DNA of 64,000 bases, taken from assembly GCF_047663525.1 (NCBI RefSeq), contig NC_092612.1:1211501-1275500 (forward strand), written 5' to 3'. This document shows, piece after piece, positions 20,031 to 32,309 of this stretch. The position numbers and the translations under genes were made by a program. The notes beneath the pieces are model-generated. The model made no database searches. It saw nothing but the letters and a program-made list of their open reading frames with translations, and was not told the DNA's origin. Position 1 is the stretch's first letter, and each line of letters opens with the position of its first letter. Origin of the DNA: Anas platyrhynchos (Eukaryota > Chordata > Aves > Anseriformes > Anatidae).

Positions 20031-21874
20031 TCAGTGCCCCAGCGCCGCGTACTCGCACTCGGGCTGCAAGAGAGAGCGAGAAGCCGCGCGCTTGGGGCTG
20101 CGCCTGCAGCTGCAGGGGATGCTTTGCCCGCGCCAAAGCCCCCGGCCGGGCTGCTTGGGAGCTCCTTCCTCCTGCCGTGCCCACAGCCTCGTGCCGGGGG
20201 CTGGGGAAGCAGCTCACCTCCGGGCCCCGTCTCAGCACCGCGCGGGCCGGCCTTCGGCGCAGCCGGGCTGCCCACCACATCAAGGCGAGGACGGCGGCGC
20301 CGGGCGGCACGAAGGCCAGCAGCCACAGGAAGCATCCTGCTGCAGGGAGGGAGGGGAGGACAAGGAGACGTTGCCGACGGGGCACGGAGCTGGCGCCGGG
20401 CGAGCGCCCGAATGCAGCCGCGATCAGACGGGGAAAGGGAGCGGTGCAGGGAGATGGGGCCAGGGCAGCGTTTGCAGCCTTTCAGCCCAGGGAGACGGGG
20501 AAAAAGGGATTTAAGGCTGGAAGAAGCGGGCTTGGAGTCCCTGCAAGCACAGACCAAGCACAGAGCAAAGCCCGCGGTGCCCAGGGGGAGGCTGCTCGAG
20601 CTCACCCGTGCCGATGGTCCCGCTGACGATCCTGCCCGTGCCGCGCTCCGTGGCCGTGCAATTCATGGCCCCGTCCCAGCGCTCAGCCGAGACCCAGGTG
20701 AGGTTCCAGGAGCCAGGGAGGTGGCACAGCAGGGGGACAAAGTCCGAGGGCTCCTCTTCATCCACGGGCACCAGGATGGAGAGCTTGGGCTCGGAGGCAT
20801 CTGAAAGTGAGAGGGAAAACCCAGTGCCCCAGGGATGTCCCCAGGGATGTCCCCAGCACCGCCACACGCTGCCGCGCTCACCTGTGACGAGGAGCCTGGT
20901 CCCCTTCCCAAACTGGGAGTGCGACACGGAGGAGGTGCAGTAATAATACCCAGAGTCCTCACGCTGCACATTGCTGATACTCAAGGAGAAAATACCCCAT
21001 GCTCTCACCGTCCCTGAGTATTTCCCCTTTGGTTTCAAGGCAGCTGTGCTCCAGTAAATCCATTCCAAGCTGCCATCAGGCTTCTCCCTGTACCAAGTGG
21101 CACGCCATGGTGTGTCTGAGATGCTGCAGTTCAGCTCAGCCGTCGCCCCAGGGGACAGCCAGAGCTGTGCCGGGCTCTGCTGGATCCACGGCTCCTCTGC
21201 ACAGGCGGCTCCTGCACGGGGGGAGCGGGTGTGAGCGCAGCAGGCAGCGCCATGGGGTCTCCCTTGTGCTTTTGACTCTCAGCTTCTTGCTCCAAACCAG
21301 TGGGGTTTGGGGTGGTTTCGTGCAAAATTGGCATGCCATGGCGATTTGCCTTCATCAGCCCCGAGGCAGAGCATCACCCCCACAAAATACCCAGCACAGA
21401 ACACAGGGGAGGCAGCCAGCAGTGCCGGGGCCATGTGCGCTCAGGTGCCAATGGGTTCGTCTGTGCTTCCTCCACAGCACACGAGGTTTGCAGGCAAAAA
21501 AAGTCAGGGCTGGATCAGCGCCCAGCACAGAGTCTGGGAAGCCCGCTGTGTTTGGGCATGCCAAAGGTGATTCCTGCCTCTCAGAGAGGCAGCAGCACCC
21601 CGGGGTGGGTTTTGCACAGCCGCCGCACTCAGGCTTTTGAAGAGATTGCATTGAAAATGCTTCAGGGAAACTCTTTCAGCAAACCTCTGACGAGCCTAAG
21701 CCCCGCAGCTGCCTCCTCTCCCTCTGCCCACCAGCTCAGGTTGGTGTTAAGCCACTGCGGACAATCCCAAGCGGGTTTAGCGTAGCAGAAAGCAAGGCTG
21801 GAGCATTGGTGCAGCGGGACGGGACGGGACGTACCTGTCAGGAGGAGCAGGAGAACCCCGGGCAGGCTGCACAT
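20031..21874 (-). CDS. M chain copy 4: VJ-type receptor
   Basis: Exons 21874-21835, 21211-20882, 20800-20606, 20339-20218 and 20063-20031; 239 aa; poly(A) signal 19831-19826. V exon: CDR1-like SDTPWRATWY shared with copy 5, WSTAALKP, RAWGIFSLSI, J-like FGKGT. An extra Cys precedes the V domain (AACAEEPW), unique to this copy. The small Ig domain has VDEEEPSD and ends RIVSGTIG. The following intron has two rather than three GGGATGTCCCCA units. Intron 1 is long (623 nt). Confidence 0.8.
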
Positions 21875-22867
21875 CTCCGCCTGGGGCTGCCCACGCTCCT
21901 CGGTCGCCTCTCAGCTCATGGCCTTCAGGCTGCAGCAAATCTCACGAGGCTGTGCCACGTGCACGGGTCTCCTCTGGAGAGGAGCACGACGAGCACCGGG
22001 GAGGGCGGCGAGGTGCCTCTGGGTGTCTCTCGGAGCTGGAGGAGCAAAGGCTGCTCGTGGAGGCTCGGCCTCGTTGCAGCAGCTGGAGGCTGGGTGCGGA
22101 GCTGCCGGAGCCGAGGAGCGCTGCAGTCAGCCTCGCCTTGTTGATTTTGTCACCTCTCTGCTGTTTGTTCGCACGGAACCCCTGCCCCCCCACGCCGCTG
22201 CCAGCAAACCGTTGGCTCGGAAGGTTTTTGTCGCCAAAGTTGGGCGCTGGGGTAGCAAAGAGCCACGGTTGCTGAACCACAACAGGAAAGCAGGGCAGGG
22301 CTGGGGGACCAGAGTTGCCTCTCGCCTTCGGTCCGCGGCCCTTTGAACGTCACCGGTAAGGTCACTTCAGCTGACGTGAGGATGGCTGGGGGGGCCGCGG
22401 CTGGGGGTGCAGCCACCCCCGCCCCGAGGCAGCTCCCCAGCCTCTGCGCTGCGGTTTCCCCAAAGCAAGAGCGGCGGCACGGTGCGCTGTGGTTTGGAGT
22501 GCCCAGCGCTGGGGCTGGCTTCTTCCTTCATCTCAAAAATTTGGGGGTGGGCACCTGAGGGCGTCTTGGGGCCCTCGAGGGGCTGCCTGCAGCCCTGAGC
22601 ATCACAGAAAAGGTTAAAAGCCAAATTTTCCTGCCGGATGTGGGTCCGTGCAGCAAGCTGACAAGAGCTCTGCACCCGGCGATGCACCCCACAGCTGCCA
22701 GCAGCGGCGCGTGGGGAGGACGCATTCCCCGTGGGGACACCGTGTCCTCCGAGGGAACACCGCGTCCTCACGGCAGGGGGACATCGCTGCCAGGACCCCA
22801 CACTTTGGGTAGCTGCAGGTCCCCGTGCACTCGGCCGCTCTGCAGAAGGACTGGGACGAGCACGCCG
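21875..22867. promoter_or_regulatory. Shared bidirectional 5' region, pair 4
   Basis: 993 bp, the short class without the near-palindrome. RUNX-type AACCACA 22275-22281, CTTTGAA 22341-22347 and TGACGTGA 22372-22379. The GTGGGGACACCGCGTCC repeat is degenerate here (about 22731-22770). Confidence 0.4.
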
Positions 22868-24780
22868 ATGGCACCCCTGGGTTTCTCCTGCACGAAGGCG
22901 CTGCTGGCCCCAGGGCTGCTGCTGCTGTGGCTGGGTGAGCATCGGGGCAGGTGCTGGGGAGAGCGGCCCCCGGGAGATGGGAGCACAGGCTGGGCTTGGA
23001 GAGCAGGCAGTGAACGAGCCCCTGGTCGGTCCCTGCAGCACCGGCAACGTTGCTGGAAGTGCAGCAGCCCCAGCCCTTCCTCTTTGTGGAGCCCAGCACT
23101 CCGGTGGCCATCAGCTGCGTAATGGATGAGACGCTTGATGGCCAACACAACACACTCTGGTACCGGCGTGTCCATGGGGAGCGGCCACGGCTCATCCTAA
23201 GCTGCGACCAGGAGGTTCAGGATGGATTTTCCTGCGAGTACACGAAGGGACGCGCCGTGCTGCACATCGCTGCCGCCCGCCCTGACCATATCGGCCTCTA
23301 CCTCTGTGCCTATGACATCGGCTACAGCCTGCAGTTTGGCAATGGCACCGCACTGATCGTGGGAGGTAGGGGGGCTGCTGGGCTAAGGGTGGCAGATGGG
23401 GGGACCCATACATGTACCCCTGAGCCCTCCCTTGTTAGATGGGGATCCCCCGTTTCTCCCCATTGCACGGAGCCCCCTATGCCCCTCGTGTCACTAGGAG
23501 GTGTCCCCAGGGGGACGCGGGGTCCCTGCCCACATCGCAGCCCACCGAGCCCCTGCTCTCGTCTGTGCAGACAGCTGGAGGGCCCAGAGCTGGGTGCGGG
23601 TGCTGGCGCCCCACGGCTCCCCTTCAGACCCCCCCGGCCTGGTCTGTGCCGTGGGCAACGCCAGCGGCCCCGTCCTCGTCTCCTGGCCGGGGGGGCCCGA
23701 ACCCCAGCAGGTGCTGGGGCTGGGGGGCAGCACAGAGCCACTCATCAGCCCCGCGGGCATCGCCGGGGGCACCGGGGGGCTCTGCGAGGTGCGCTTCAAT
23801 GCCTCCGGTCCCCCCGTCCGCAGGAGCGTGGAGCTGCACGGGGCCAAGGGTGAGCACGAGCCTGGGCACCGGGGTGACCAGGGGACAGGGCACATGGGGT
23901 CTCCCCCCCTTCCCGGGGGTTCCTCGGAGCTGGGGCATGTGTGGGGAAAGTGAGGCAGTGGGGATGGTGCGGCCCTGGGAATCAGTGGAGGGGATGGGGG
24001 CACGTTGAGGATGATGGTGGGATAATGGGGGGCAAAGAGGGGATGTTGGGGGTGATGGGGGGAAGCTGCGGGGCAATGGGGGAAAGCTGGGTGGTGATGG
24101 GGGCATGATGGGGGGTTATGAGGGGATGTTGGGTGGTGATGGGGGGAAGCTGGGAGTGATGGGGTCATGTTGGGGGGCGATGGAGGAATAATGGGATGAT
24201 AGGGGGATGTTGGGGTACGGGAGAGGTCAGTGTGGAGGCATGGGTTCAGGAGATGGCTGGGACAAGCTGTCCCCCCCAGGTGACTGCACGACACCAAGTG
24301 CCGTAGCCAGGGCACTGCTGCTGCTCGGCCTCATCCTTGGCATCTGCTGCCTCTTTCATGCATGGAGGGGTAAGGAGCTGAGCAGGGGCTAGGGGTGATG
24401 GACCCCCCTGCTCCCTGACATCCCCTGCTGCCCTGCACCCCACTCCCCTGTCCCATCCCCAATTCCCCTCCGTCCCCATGCTGGGGACACGTCTCTGTCC
24501 CCGCCAGGACTCCGGCCCAGAGCTCCAGACCCTCCTACAAGCCCAGCACCAGCAGGTGAGGCCCTGCAGCCCCCCCGGGGTCCCCATACGGGGCGGTGGC
24601 CATAGCAGGAGCACGGCCCTCAAGGCTTCGCATGGCCATCGGGCACCAGTGGACGGCCCAGGAGAGCCCCACTGGTGTTGGGGGCTGGTCTTGGGGCCGC
24701 TCTGATGGCATTGGTGCCCGCAGGGAGAGCTGACGTACGCCCAGCTCTGCTTCGCCACCCCAGCGAGGGCAGCGCCGTGA
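22868..24780 (+). CDS. P chain copy 4 (class B): VJ-C receptor with shortened TM exon
   Basis: Exons 22868-22934, 23039-23365, 23571-23849, 24280-24369, 24521-24555 (alternative start 24508) and 24724-24780; 284 aa. The transmembrane exon is 90 nt instead of 102: four residues are lost between PSAVA and RALLLL, leaving Arg at the start of the helix, and the exon begins GDCTTPS. CDR1-like DETLDGQHN and CDR3-like CAYDIGYSLQF nearly match copy 5, which has the other tail class. The C domain reads GGSTEPLISP. The ITIM frame reads LTYAQLCF; the alternative frame from the 48-nt exon runs to 24932. Poly(A) signal 24963-24968. Confidence 0.78.
23990..24225 (+). repeat. G-rich minisatellite in intron 3 of P copy 4
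   Basis: About 235 bp of gatgttggggg and aagctgggtggtgatggggg units. The first 50 bp of the intron (gcggccctgggaatcag) are specific to this copy. Confidence 0.8.
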
Positions 24781-25210
24781 CCCACGGGGCTGGGCCCCAA
24801 GGCCTCGGTGGCGGCGCCGTGCAGCCCCGGGAGGCTGCGGCTGCCCCGGCCGCCGGGACAGCGGGGAGGAAGGAACGGGACCGAACCTCCAAGGGACCGA
24901 ACCTCCAAGGAGGGGGCTCGAAGGTGCAATGAATGACGGGATTGGACCTCAAATGTGGTGTTAATAAAGAGATTGAAACTAAAATGAGGAGTAAATCGTG
25001 GGGTTGCACCTCAAACATGGAGATAATAAAGAGATTGAAGCTCAAAGGAGGTGTAAATAATGGGGCTGAACCTCAAACGTGGAGGAAATGGAGACTAAAC
25101 TCAACACTCAACGCCCCCTGCAAGAAACGCCGCTACTGCTGCCTGGGGCTGGGGGGGAAGCCCCAGGCCTGCTCCCCACGGCACCCACGGGTGCTGGCAC
25201 TGGGCATTTA

Positions 25211-25938
25211 GGAGAACAGGGCGGCGCCTGCCCCTCCACTCCCCTCGCCACGAAGCTGTAGGCCGCCATGAGGTCCCCCCTCAGCTTCCTCTTCTCCAGC
25301 CTGAACAGGCCCAGTGCCCTCAGCCGCTCCCCACACGCCTTCCCCTCTAGGCCCTTCCCCATCTTGGTCGCCCTCCTCTGGACACTCCCCAACACTTTCA
25401 TGGCCTTCGTGTACTGAGGGGCCCAGAGCTGCACACAGCCATGAGAATCCTGCACTCACAGAATCACAGAATCACAGAATCACAGAATTTCTAGGTTGAA
25501 GGGGCCTCAAAATCATCGAGTCCAACCTCTGACCTAACGCTAACAGTCCCCACTAAACCATATCCCTAAGCTCTACATCTAAACGGCTTTTAAAGACCTC
25601 CAGGGATGGTGACTCCACCACGTCCCTGGGCAGGCCATGCTGGTGCCTGACCACTCTTTGAGACCAGAAGTTTCTCCTGATATCTAATCTCAAGGTGAGC
25701 CCGCAGTCCTGCCATGATGTCTGCCAGCTCTCTGAGCACCCTGGGATGAACCCATCCGGACCCATGGACGCGTACGGATCCAGGTGGAGCAGCAAATCCC
25801 GCACACGTTCAGGGTCGGTTGGGATCTGATCGTTCCCACCGTCATGGTCCTCCAGCTCAGGGCACCCTGGGTCCCGAAGCCCATCATAAGTGTTTGAAGA
25901 TGGAGGCAAACAGGGCATTAAACGTTGCAGGGCACCAC
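25211..25938 (-). mobile_element. CR1 LINE fragments, spacer 4/5
   Basis: Full two-piece form as in spacer 1/2, with four ATTCTGTG-type octamers on the minus strand near 25455-25490. The flank after the octamers reads ttgaaggggcctcaaaatc, a variant shared with spacers 5/6 and 8/9. Confidence 0.85.
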
Positions 25939-26535
25939 AAGTTTTGGCCCTGTCGCTCGGTGGTTTCCCCTTGGGGTTCGTGTCCCAGCCACAGGAGCAG
26001 CAGCACGCGTGTGGAGGGGAAGGGGAGGTTGTGGTAAACCCTAAAGCCAGGGGAGCCGGGATGCCCCAGCACAGGGTTATGTACACAGCCACGGGCAGGG
26101 AAGGTGCCGAGAGCACGGGGAGCATCCTCGGAGCCGGCACACGGTGCAAGGTCGCCCTTCAGGAAGCAAAATGCAGAGAGGAGGGGCTAAAACAGGGCTG
26201 TGCTTAAGGCTCGAAGTGTAAAGGGACTTTTTGTTTGCCCTGTTTAACAGCAGCTCCCCGTGGCTGTCACACGGGGTAGCACAAGGAGCGATCCCAATGA
26301 AGCTGAGAGACCTCGGTTGCATATAATAATTTTATTATCTGCATGGGATCCCTCATGGCCATCGAGCTTCCCGCAGCGCTCTCCGCGTTCCTCCTCCCCC
26401 TCTGCCATGCAGCCCAGCAGGGAAATGCAGCAGAGCGCAGGATCCCACCACTTTCCCTTTCCTCTCTTGTTTTCGCTGCTCGCAGACCGCAGGCGTGAGC
26501 AGCTTCTGGCAGGGCGGGCGCGGGGAAAGGGCTTC

Positions 26536-28400
26536 TCAGTGCCCCAGCGCCGCGTACTCGCACTCGGGCTGCAAGAGAGAGCGAGAAGCCGCGCGCTTGG
26601 GGCTGCGCCTGCAGCTGCAGGGGATGCTTTGCCCGCGCCAAAGCCCCCGGCCGGGCTGCTTGGGAGCTCCTTCCTCCTGCCGTGCCCACAGCCTCGTGCC
26701 GGGGGCTGGGGAAGCAGCTCACCTCCGGGCCCCGTCTCAGCACCGCGCGGGCCGGCCTTCGGCGCAGCCGGGCTGCCCACCACATCAAGGCGAGGACGGC
26801 GGCGCCGGGCGGCACGAAGGCCAGCAGCCACAGGAAGCATCCTGCTGCAGGGAGGGAGGGGAGGACAAGGAGACGTTGCCGACGGGGCACGGAGCTGGCT
26901 CCAGGCTTCGGGCAAGCACCCGAGCGCAGCCACGGGTTCGGCTGGGGAAAGGGAGCGGTGCAGGGAGATGGGGCCAGGGCAGCGTTTGCAGCGTTTCAGC
27001 CCAGGGAGTCGGGGAAAAAGAGATTTAAGGCTGGAAGAAGCGGGCTTGGTTTCCCCGCAAGCACAGACCAAGCACAGAGCAAAGCCCGCGGTGCCCAGGG
27101 GGAGGCTGCTCGAGCTCACCCGTGCCGATGGTCTCGCTGACGATCCTGCCCGTGCCGCGCTCCGTGGCCGTGCAATTCATGGCCCCGTCCCAGCGCTCGC
27201 CCGAGACCCAGGTGAGGTTCCAGGCGCCAGGGAGGTGGCACAGCAGGGAGACAAAGTCCGAGGGCTCCTCCGCGTCCACAGGCACCAGGATGGAGAGCTT
27301 GGGCTCGGAGGCATCTGAAAGTGAGGGGGAAAACCCAGTGTCCCCAGGGATGTCCCCAGGGATGTCCCCAGGGATGTCCCCAGCACCGCCACACGCTGCC
27401 GCGCTCACCTGTGACGAGGAGCCTGGTCCCGTTCCCAAACTGGGAGTGCGACACAGAGGAGGTGCAGTAATAATACCCAGAGTCCTCACGCTGCACATTG
27501 CTGATACTCAAGGAGAAAATACCCTGTGCTCTCACCGTCCCTGAGTATTTCCCCTTTGGTTTCGAGGCCGCTGTGCTCCAGTAAATCCTTTCCAAGCTGC
27601 CATCCGGCTTCTCCCTGTACCAAGTGGCACGCCATGGTGTGTCTGAGATGCTGCAGTTCAGCTCGGCCGTCGCCCCAGGGGACAGCCAGAGCTCTGCCGG
27701 GCTCTGCTGGATCTGCAGCTCCTCCGCAGAGGCGGCTCCTGCATGGGGGAAGCGGGTCTGAGTGCAGCAGGCAGTGCCACAGGGTCACCCTTGTGCTTTT
27801 GACTCTCAGCTTCTTGCTCCAAACCAGTGGGATTTGGGGTGGTTTCGTGCAAAATTGGCGTGCCGAGGCGATTTGCCTTCGCCAGCGCCGAGGCAGAGCA
27901 TCACCCCCACAAAATACCCAGCACAGAACACAGGGGAGGCAGCCAGCAGTGCCGGGGCCATGTGCGCTCAGGTGCCGACTGTTCGTCTGTGCTTCCTGCA
28001 CAGCACACGAGGTTTGCAGGCGAAAAAAGTCAGGGCTGGATCAGCGCCCAGCACAGAGTCTGAGAAGCCCGCTGTGTTTGGGCATGCCAAAGGTGATTCC
28101 TGCCTCTCAGAGAGGCAGCAGCACCCCGGGGTGGGTTTTCCACAGCCACCGCGCTCAGGCTTTTGAAGAGATTGCATTGAAAATGCTTCAGGGAAACTCT
28201 TTCAGCAAACCTCTGACGAGCCTAAGCCCCGCAGCTGCCTCCCCTCCCTCTGCCCACCAGCTCAGGTTGGTGTTAAGCCACTGCGGATGATCCCACGCAG
28301 GTTTAGCGTAGCAGAAAGCAAGGCTGGAGCATTGGTGCAGCGGGACGGGACGGGACGTACCTGTCAGGAGGAGCAGAAGAACCCCGGGCAGGCTGCACAT
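26536..28400 (-). CDS. M chain copy 5: VJ-type receptor
   Basis: Exons 28400-28361, 27738-27409, 27314-27120, 26844-26723 and 26568-26536; 239 aa; poly(A) signal 26336-26331. V exon: AEELQIQQ, CDR1-like SDTPWRATWY (as copy 4), SLERIYWSTAASKP, RAQGIFSLSI, J-like FGNGT. The small Ig domain has DFVSLLCHLPGAW and TWVSGER. Intron 1 is long (622 nt). Confidence 0.8.
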
Positions 28401-29391
28401 CTCCGCCTGGGGCTGCCCACGCTCCTCGGTCGCCTCTCGGCTCGTGGCCTTCAGGCTGCAGCAAATCTCACGAGGCCGGGCCACGTGCACAGGGATGCGT
28501 GGAGGCACGGGTCTGCTCTGGAGAGGAGCACGACGAGCACTGGGGAGGGCGGCGAGGTGCCTCTGGTGTCTCTCGGAGCTGGAGGAGCAAAGGCTGCTCG
28601 TGGAGGCTCGGCCTCGTTGCAGCAGCCGGAGGCTGCGTGCGGAGCTGCCGGAGCCGAGGAGCGCTGCGGTCAGCCTCGCCTTGTTGATTTTGTCACCTCT
28701 CTGCTGTTTGTTCGCACGGAACCCCTGCCCCCCCACGCCGCTGCCAGCAAACCGTTGGCTCGGAAGGTTTTTGTCGCCAAAGTTGGGCGCTGGGGTAGCA
28801 AAGAGCCACGGTTGCCGAACCACAACAGGAAAGCAGGGCAGGGCTGGGGGACCAGACTTGCCTCTCACCTTCGGTCCGCGGCCCTTTGAACGTCACCGGT
28901 AAGGTCACTTCGGCTGACGTGAGGATGGCTGGGGGGGGCCGCACCTGGGGGTGCAGCCACCCCCGCCCCGAGGCAGCTCCCCAGCCTCTGCGCTGCGGTT
29001 TCCCCAAAGCAAGAGCGGCGGCACGGTGCGCTGTGGTTTGGAGTGCCCAGCGCTGGGGCTGGCTTCTTCCTTCGTCTCAAGAATTTGGGGGTAGGCATCC
29101 GAGGGCGTTGCAGGGCCTTTGAGGAGCCACCTGCAGCCCTGAGCATTGAAGAAATGGTTAAAAGCCAAATTTTCCTGCCGGATGTGGGTCCGTGCAGCAA
29201 GCTGACACGAGCTCTGCACCCGGCGATGCACCCCACAGCTGCCGGCAGCGGCGCGTGGGGAGGACGCATTCCCCGTGGGGACACCGCGTCCTCACGGCTG
29301 GGGGACATCGCTGCCAGGACCCCACACTTTGGGCATCCACAGGTCCCAGCGCACTCGGCCACTCTGCAGAAGGACTGGGACGAGCACGCCG
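28401..29391. promoter_or_regulatory. Shared bidirectional 5' region, pair 5
   Basis: 991 bp, the short class without the near-palindrome. RUNX-type AACCACA 28818-28824, CTTTGAA 28884-28890 and TGACGTGA 28915-28922. Only one copy of the GTGGGGACACCGCGTCC repeat remains (about 29275-29294). Confidence 0.4.
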
Positions 29392-31146
29392 ATGGCACCC
29401 CTGGGTTTCTCCTGCATGAAGGCGCTGCTGGCCACGGGGCTGCTGCTGCTGTGGCTGGGTGAGCATCGGGGGAGGCGCTGGGGAGAGCGGCCCCCGGGAG
29501 ATGGGAGCACAGGCTGGGCTTGGAGAGCAGGCATTGAATGAGCCCCCGGTCGGTCCCTGCAGCACCGGCAACGTTGCTGGAAGTGCACCAGCCCCAGCCC
29601 TTCCTCTTCGTGGAGCCCAGCGCTCCGGTGAACATCAGCTGCGTAATGGATGAGACGCTTGATGGCCAACACAACACACTCTGGTACCAGCGTGTCCGTG
29701 GGGAGCGGCCACGGTTCATCCTAAGCTGCGACCAGGAGGTTCAGGATGGATTTTCCTGCGAGTACACGAAGGGACACGCCGTGCTGCACATCAATGCCTC
29801 TCGACCCGACCACACCGGCCTCTACCTCTGCGCCTATGACATCGGCTACAGCCTGCAGTTTGGCAATGGCACCGCGCTGATCGTGGGAGGTAGGGGGGCT
29901 GCTGGGCTAAGGGAGGCAGATGGGGGGACCCATACATGTACCCCTGAGCCCTCCCTTGTTAGATGGGGATCCCCCATTTCTCCCCATTGCACGGGGCCCC
30001 CTATGCCCCTCGTGTCACTAGAAGGAGTCCCCAGGGGCACGCGGGGTCCCTGCCCACATCGCAGCCCACCAAGCCCCTGCTCTCGTCTGTGCAGACAGCT
30101 GGAGGGCCCAGAGCTGGGTGCGGGTGCTGGCGCCCCACGGCTCCCCTTCAGACCCCCCCGGCCTGGTCTGTGCCGTGGGCAACGCCAGCGGCCCCGTCCT
30201 CGTCTCCTGGCCGGGGGGGCCCCGACCCCAGCAGGTGCTGGGGCTGGGGGCCAGCACAGAGCTGCTCATCAGCCCCGCGGGCATCGCCGGGGGCAGCGGG
30301 GGGCTCTGCGAGGTGCGCTTCAATGCCTCCGGTCCCCCCGTCCGCAGGAGCGTGGAGCTGCACGGGGCCAAGGGTGAGCACGAGCCTGGGCACCGGGGTG
30401 ACCAGGGGACAGGGCACATGGGGTCACCCCCCCTTCCCCAGCAGCTTCTCAGAGCTGGGGCACGTGTGGGGAAAGTGAGGCAATGTTGGGGGTAATGGGG
30501 GCTGTTGGGGGGCAATGTTGGGATAATGGGGGGCAATGGGGGGATGTTGGGAGTGATGGGGGGAATCTGGGTGGTGATGGGGGAATAATGGGGGGCAATG
30601 GGAGGATGTTGGGGTATGGGAGAGATCAAGGGGGGGACATGGGTGTCAGCAGATGGCTGGGACAAGTGCCCCCCCCCAGGTGCCTGCACGACACCAAGTG
30701 TCGTGGCCATGGCCGCAGCCGGGGCGCTGCTGCTGCTCGGCCTCAGCCTTGGCGTTCGCTGCCTCCTCCGCGCACGGACGGGTAAGGAGCCGAGCAGGGG
30801 CTGGGGGAGATGGACCCCCCTGTATCCCCTTTTTTCCCCTGCTGCCCTGCACCCCGCTCCCCCATCCCATCCCCAATTCCCCTCTGTCCCCATGCTGGGG
30901 ACACGTCTCTGTCCCCGCCAGGACTCCAGCCCAGAGCCCCGAACCCTCCTGCACCCCAGCACCAGCAGGTGAGGCCCTGCGGCCCCCGGGAGTCCCCACA
31001 CGGGGCGGTGGCAATAACGGGGACAGGCCCAGCCCCATAAGTGTTGGGGGCTGGTCTTGGGGCCGCTCTGATGGCGTTGGTGCCCGCAGGGAGAGCTGAC
31101 GTACGCCCAGCTCCGCTTCGCCACCCCAGCGAGGGCAGCGCCGTGA
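29392..31146 (+). CDS. P chain copy 5 (class A): VJ-C receptor with ITIM
   Basis: Exons 29392-29458, 29563-29889, 30095-30373, 30680-30781, 30922-30968 and 31090-31146; 292 aa. The leader has SCMKALL. The V domain is close to copy 4 (CDR3-like CAYDIGYSLQF) but has PVNISC, WYQRV, KGHAVLH and an added NAS sequon (HINASRP). The C domain has LGLGASTELL and AGGSGGLC. The ITIM exon reads ELTYAQLRF. The tract from exon 4 through the next M chain's TM exon is nearly identical to the same interval of copies 8-9. Poly(A) signal 31329-31334. Confidence 0.82.
30480..30630 (+). repeat. G-rich minisatellite in intron 3 of P copy 5
   Basis: Shortest copy of the intron 3 repeat (about 150 bp). Confidence 0.8.
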
Positions 31147-31576
31147 CCCACGGGGCTGGGCCCCAAGGCCTCGGTGGCGGCGCCGTGCAGCCCCGGGAGG
31201 CTGCGGCTGCCCCGGCCGCCGGGACAGCGGGGAGGAAGGAACGGGACCGAACCTCCAAGGGACCGAACCTCCGAGGAGGGGGCTCGAAGGAGCACTGAAT
31301 GACGGGAGAGGACCTGAAATGTGGTGTTAATAAAGAGATTGAAACTAAAATGAGGAGTAAATTGTGGGGTAGAACCTCAAACATGGAGATAATAAAGAGA
31401 TTGAAGCTCAAAGGAGGTGTAAATAATGGGGCTGAACCTCAAATGGGGAGGAAACTGAGACTAAACTCAAAACTCAACGCCCCCTGCAAGAAACGCCGCT
31501 ACTGCTGCCTGGGGCTGGGGGGGAAGCCCCAGGCCTGCTCCCCACGGCACCCACGGGTGCTGGCACTGGGCATTTA

Positions 31577-32309
31577 GGAGAACAGGGCGGCGCCTGCCCC
31601 TCCACTGCCCTCGCCAGCAAGCTGTAGGCCGCCATGAGGTCCCCCCTCAGCTTCCTCTTCTCCAGGCTGAACAGGCCCAGTGCCCTCAGCCGCTCCCCAC
31701 ACGCCTTCCCCTCTAGGCCCTTCCCCATCTTGGTCGCCCTCCTCTGGACACTCCCCAACACTTTCATGGCCTTCGTGTACTGAGGGGCCCAGAGCTGCAC
31801 ACAGCGCTGAGAATCCTGCAGCCACAGAATCACAGAATCACAGAATCACAGAATCACAGAATCACAGAATTTCTAGGTTGAAGGGGCCTCAAAATCATCG
31901 AGTCCAACCTCTGACCTAACGCTAACAGTCTCCACTAAACCATATCCCTGAGCTCTACATCTAAACGGCTTTTAAAGCCCTTCAGGGATGGTGACTCCAC
32001 CACGTCCCTGGGCAGGCCATGCTGGTGCCTGAGCACTCTTTGAGACCAGAAGTTTCTCCTGATATCTAATCTCAAGGTGAGCCCGCAGTCCTGCCACGAT
32101 GTCTGCCAGCTCTCTGAGGACCCATCCGGAACCCATGGGCTTGTACAGATCCAGGTGGAGCAGCAAATCCCGCACACGTTCAGGGTCGGTTGGGATCTGA
32201 TCGTTCCCACCATCATGGTCCTCCAGCTCAGGGCACCCTGGGTCCCAAAGCCCATCATGAGTGTTTGAAGATGGAGGCAAAGAAGGCATTAAACGTTGCA
32301 GGGCACCAC
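31577..32309 (-). mobile_element. CR1 LINE fragments, spacer 5/6
   Basis: Two-piece form with five octamers. The reverse-transcriptase piece has a small variant ([10 protein letters not shown] in place of [11 protein letters not shown]). It is almost identical to spacer 8/9 at an offset of 19189 bp. Confidence 0.85.
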
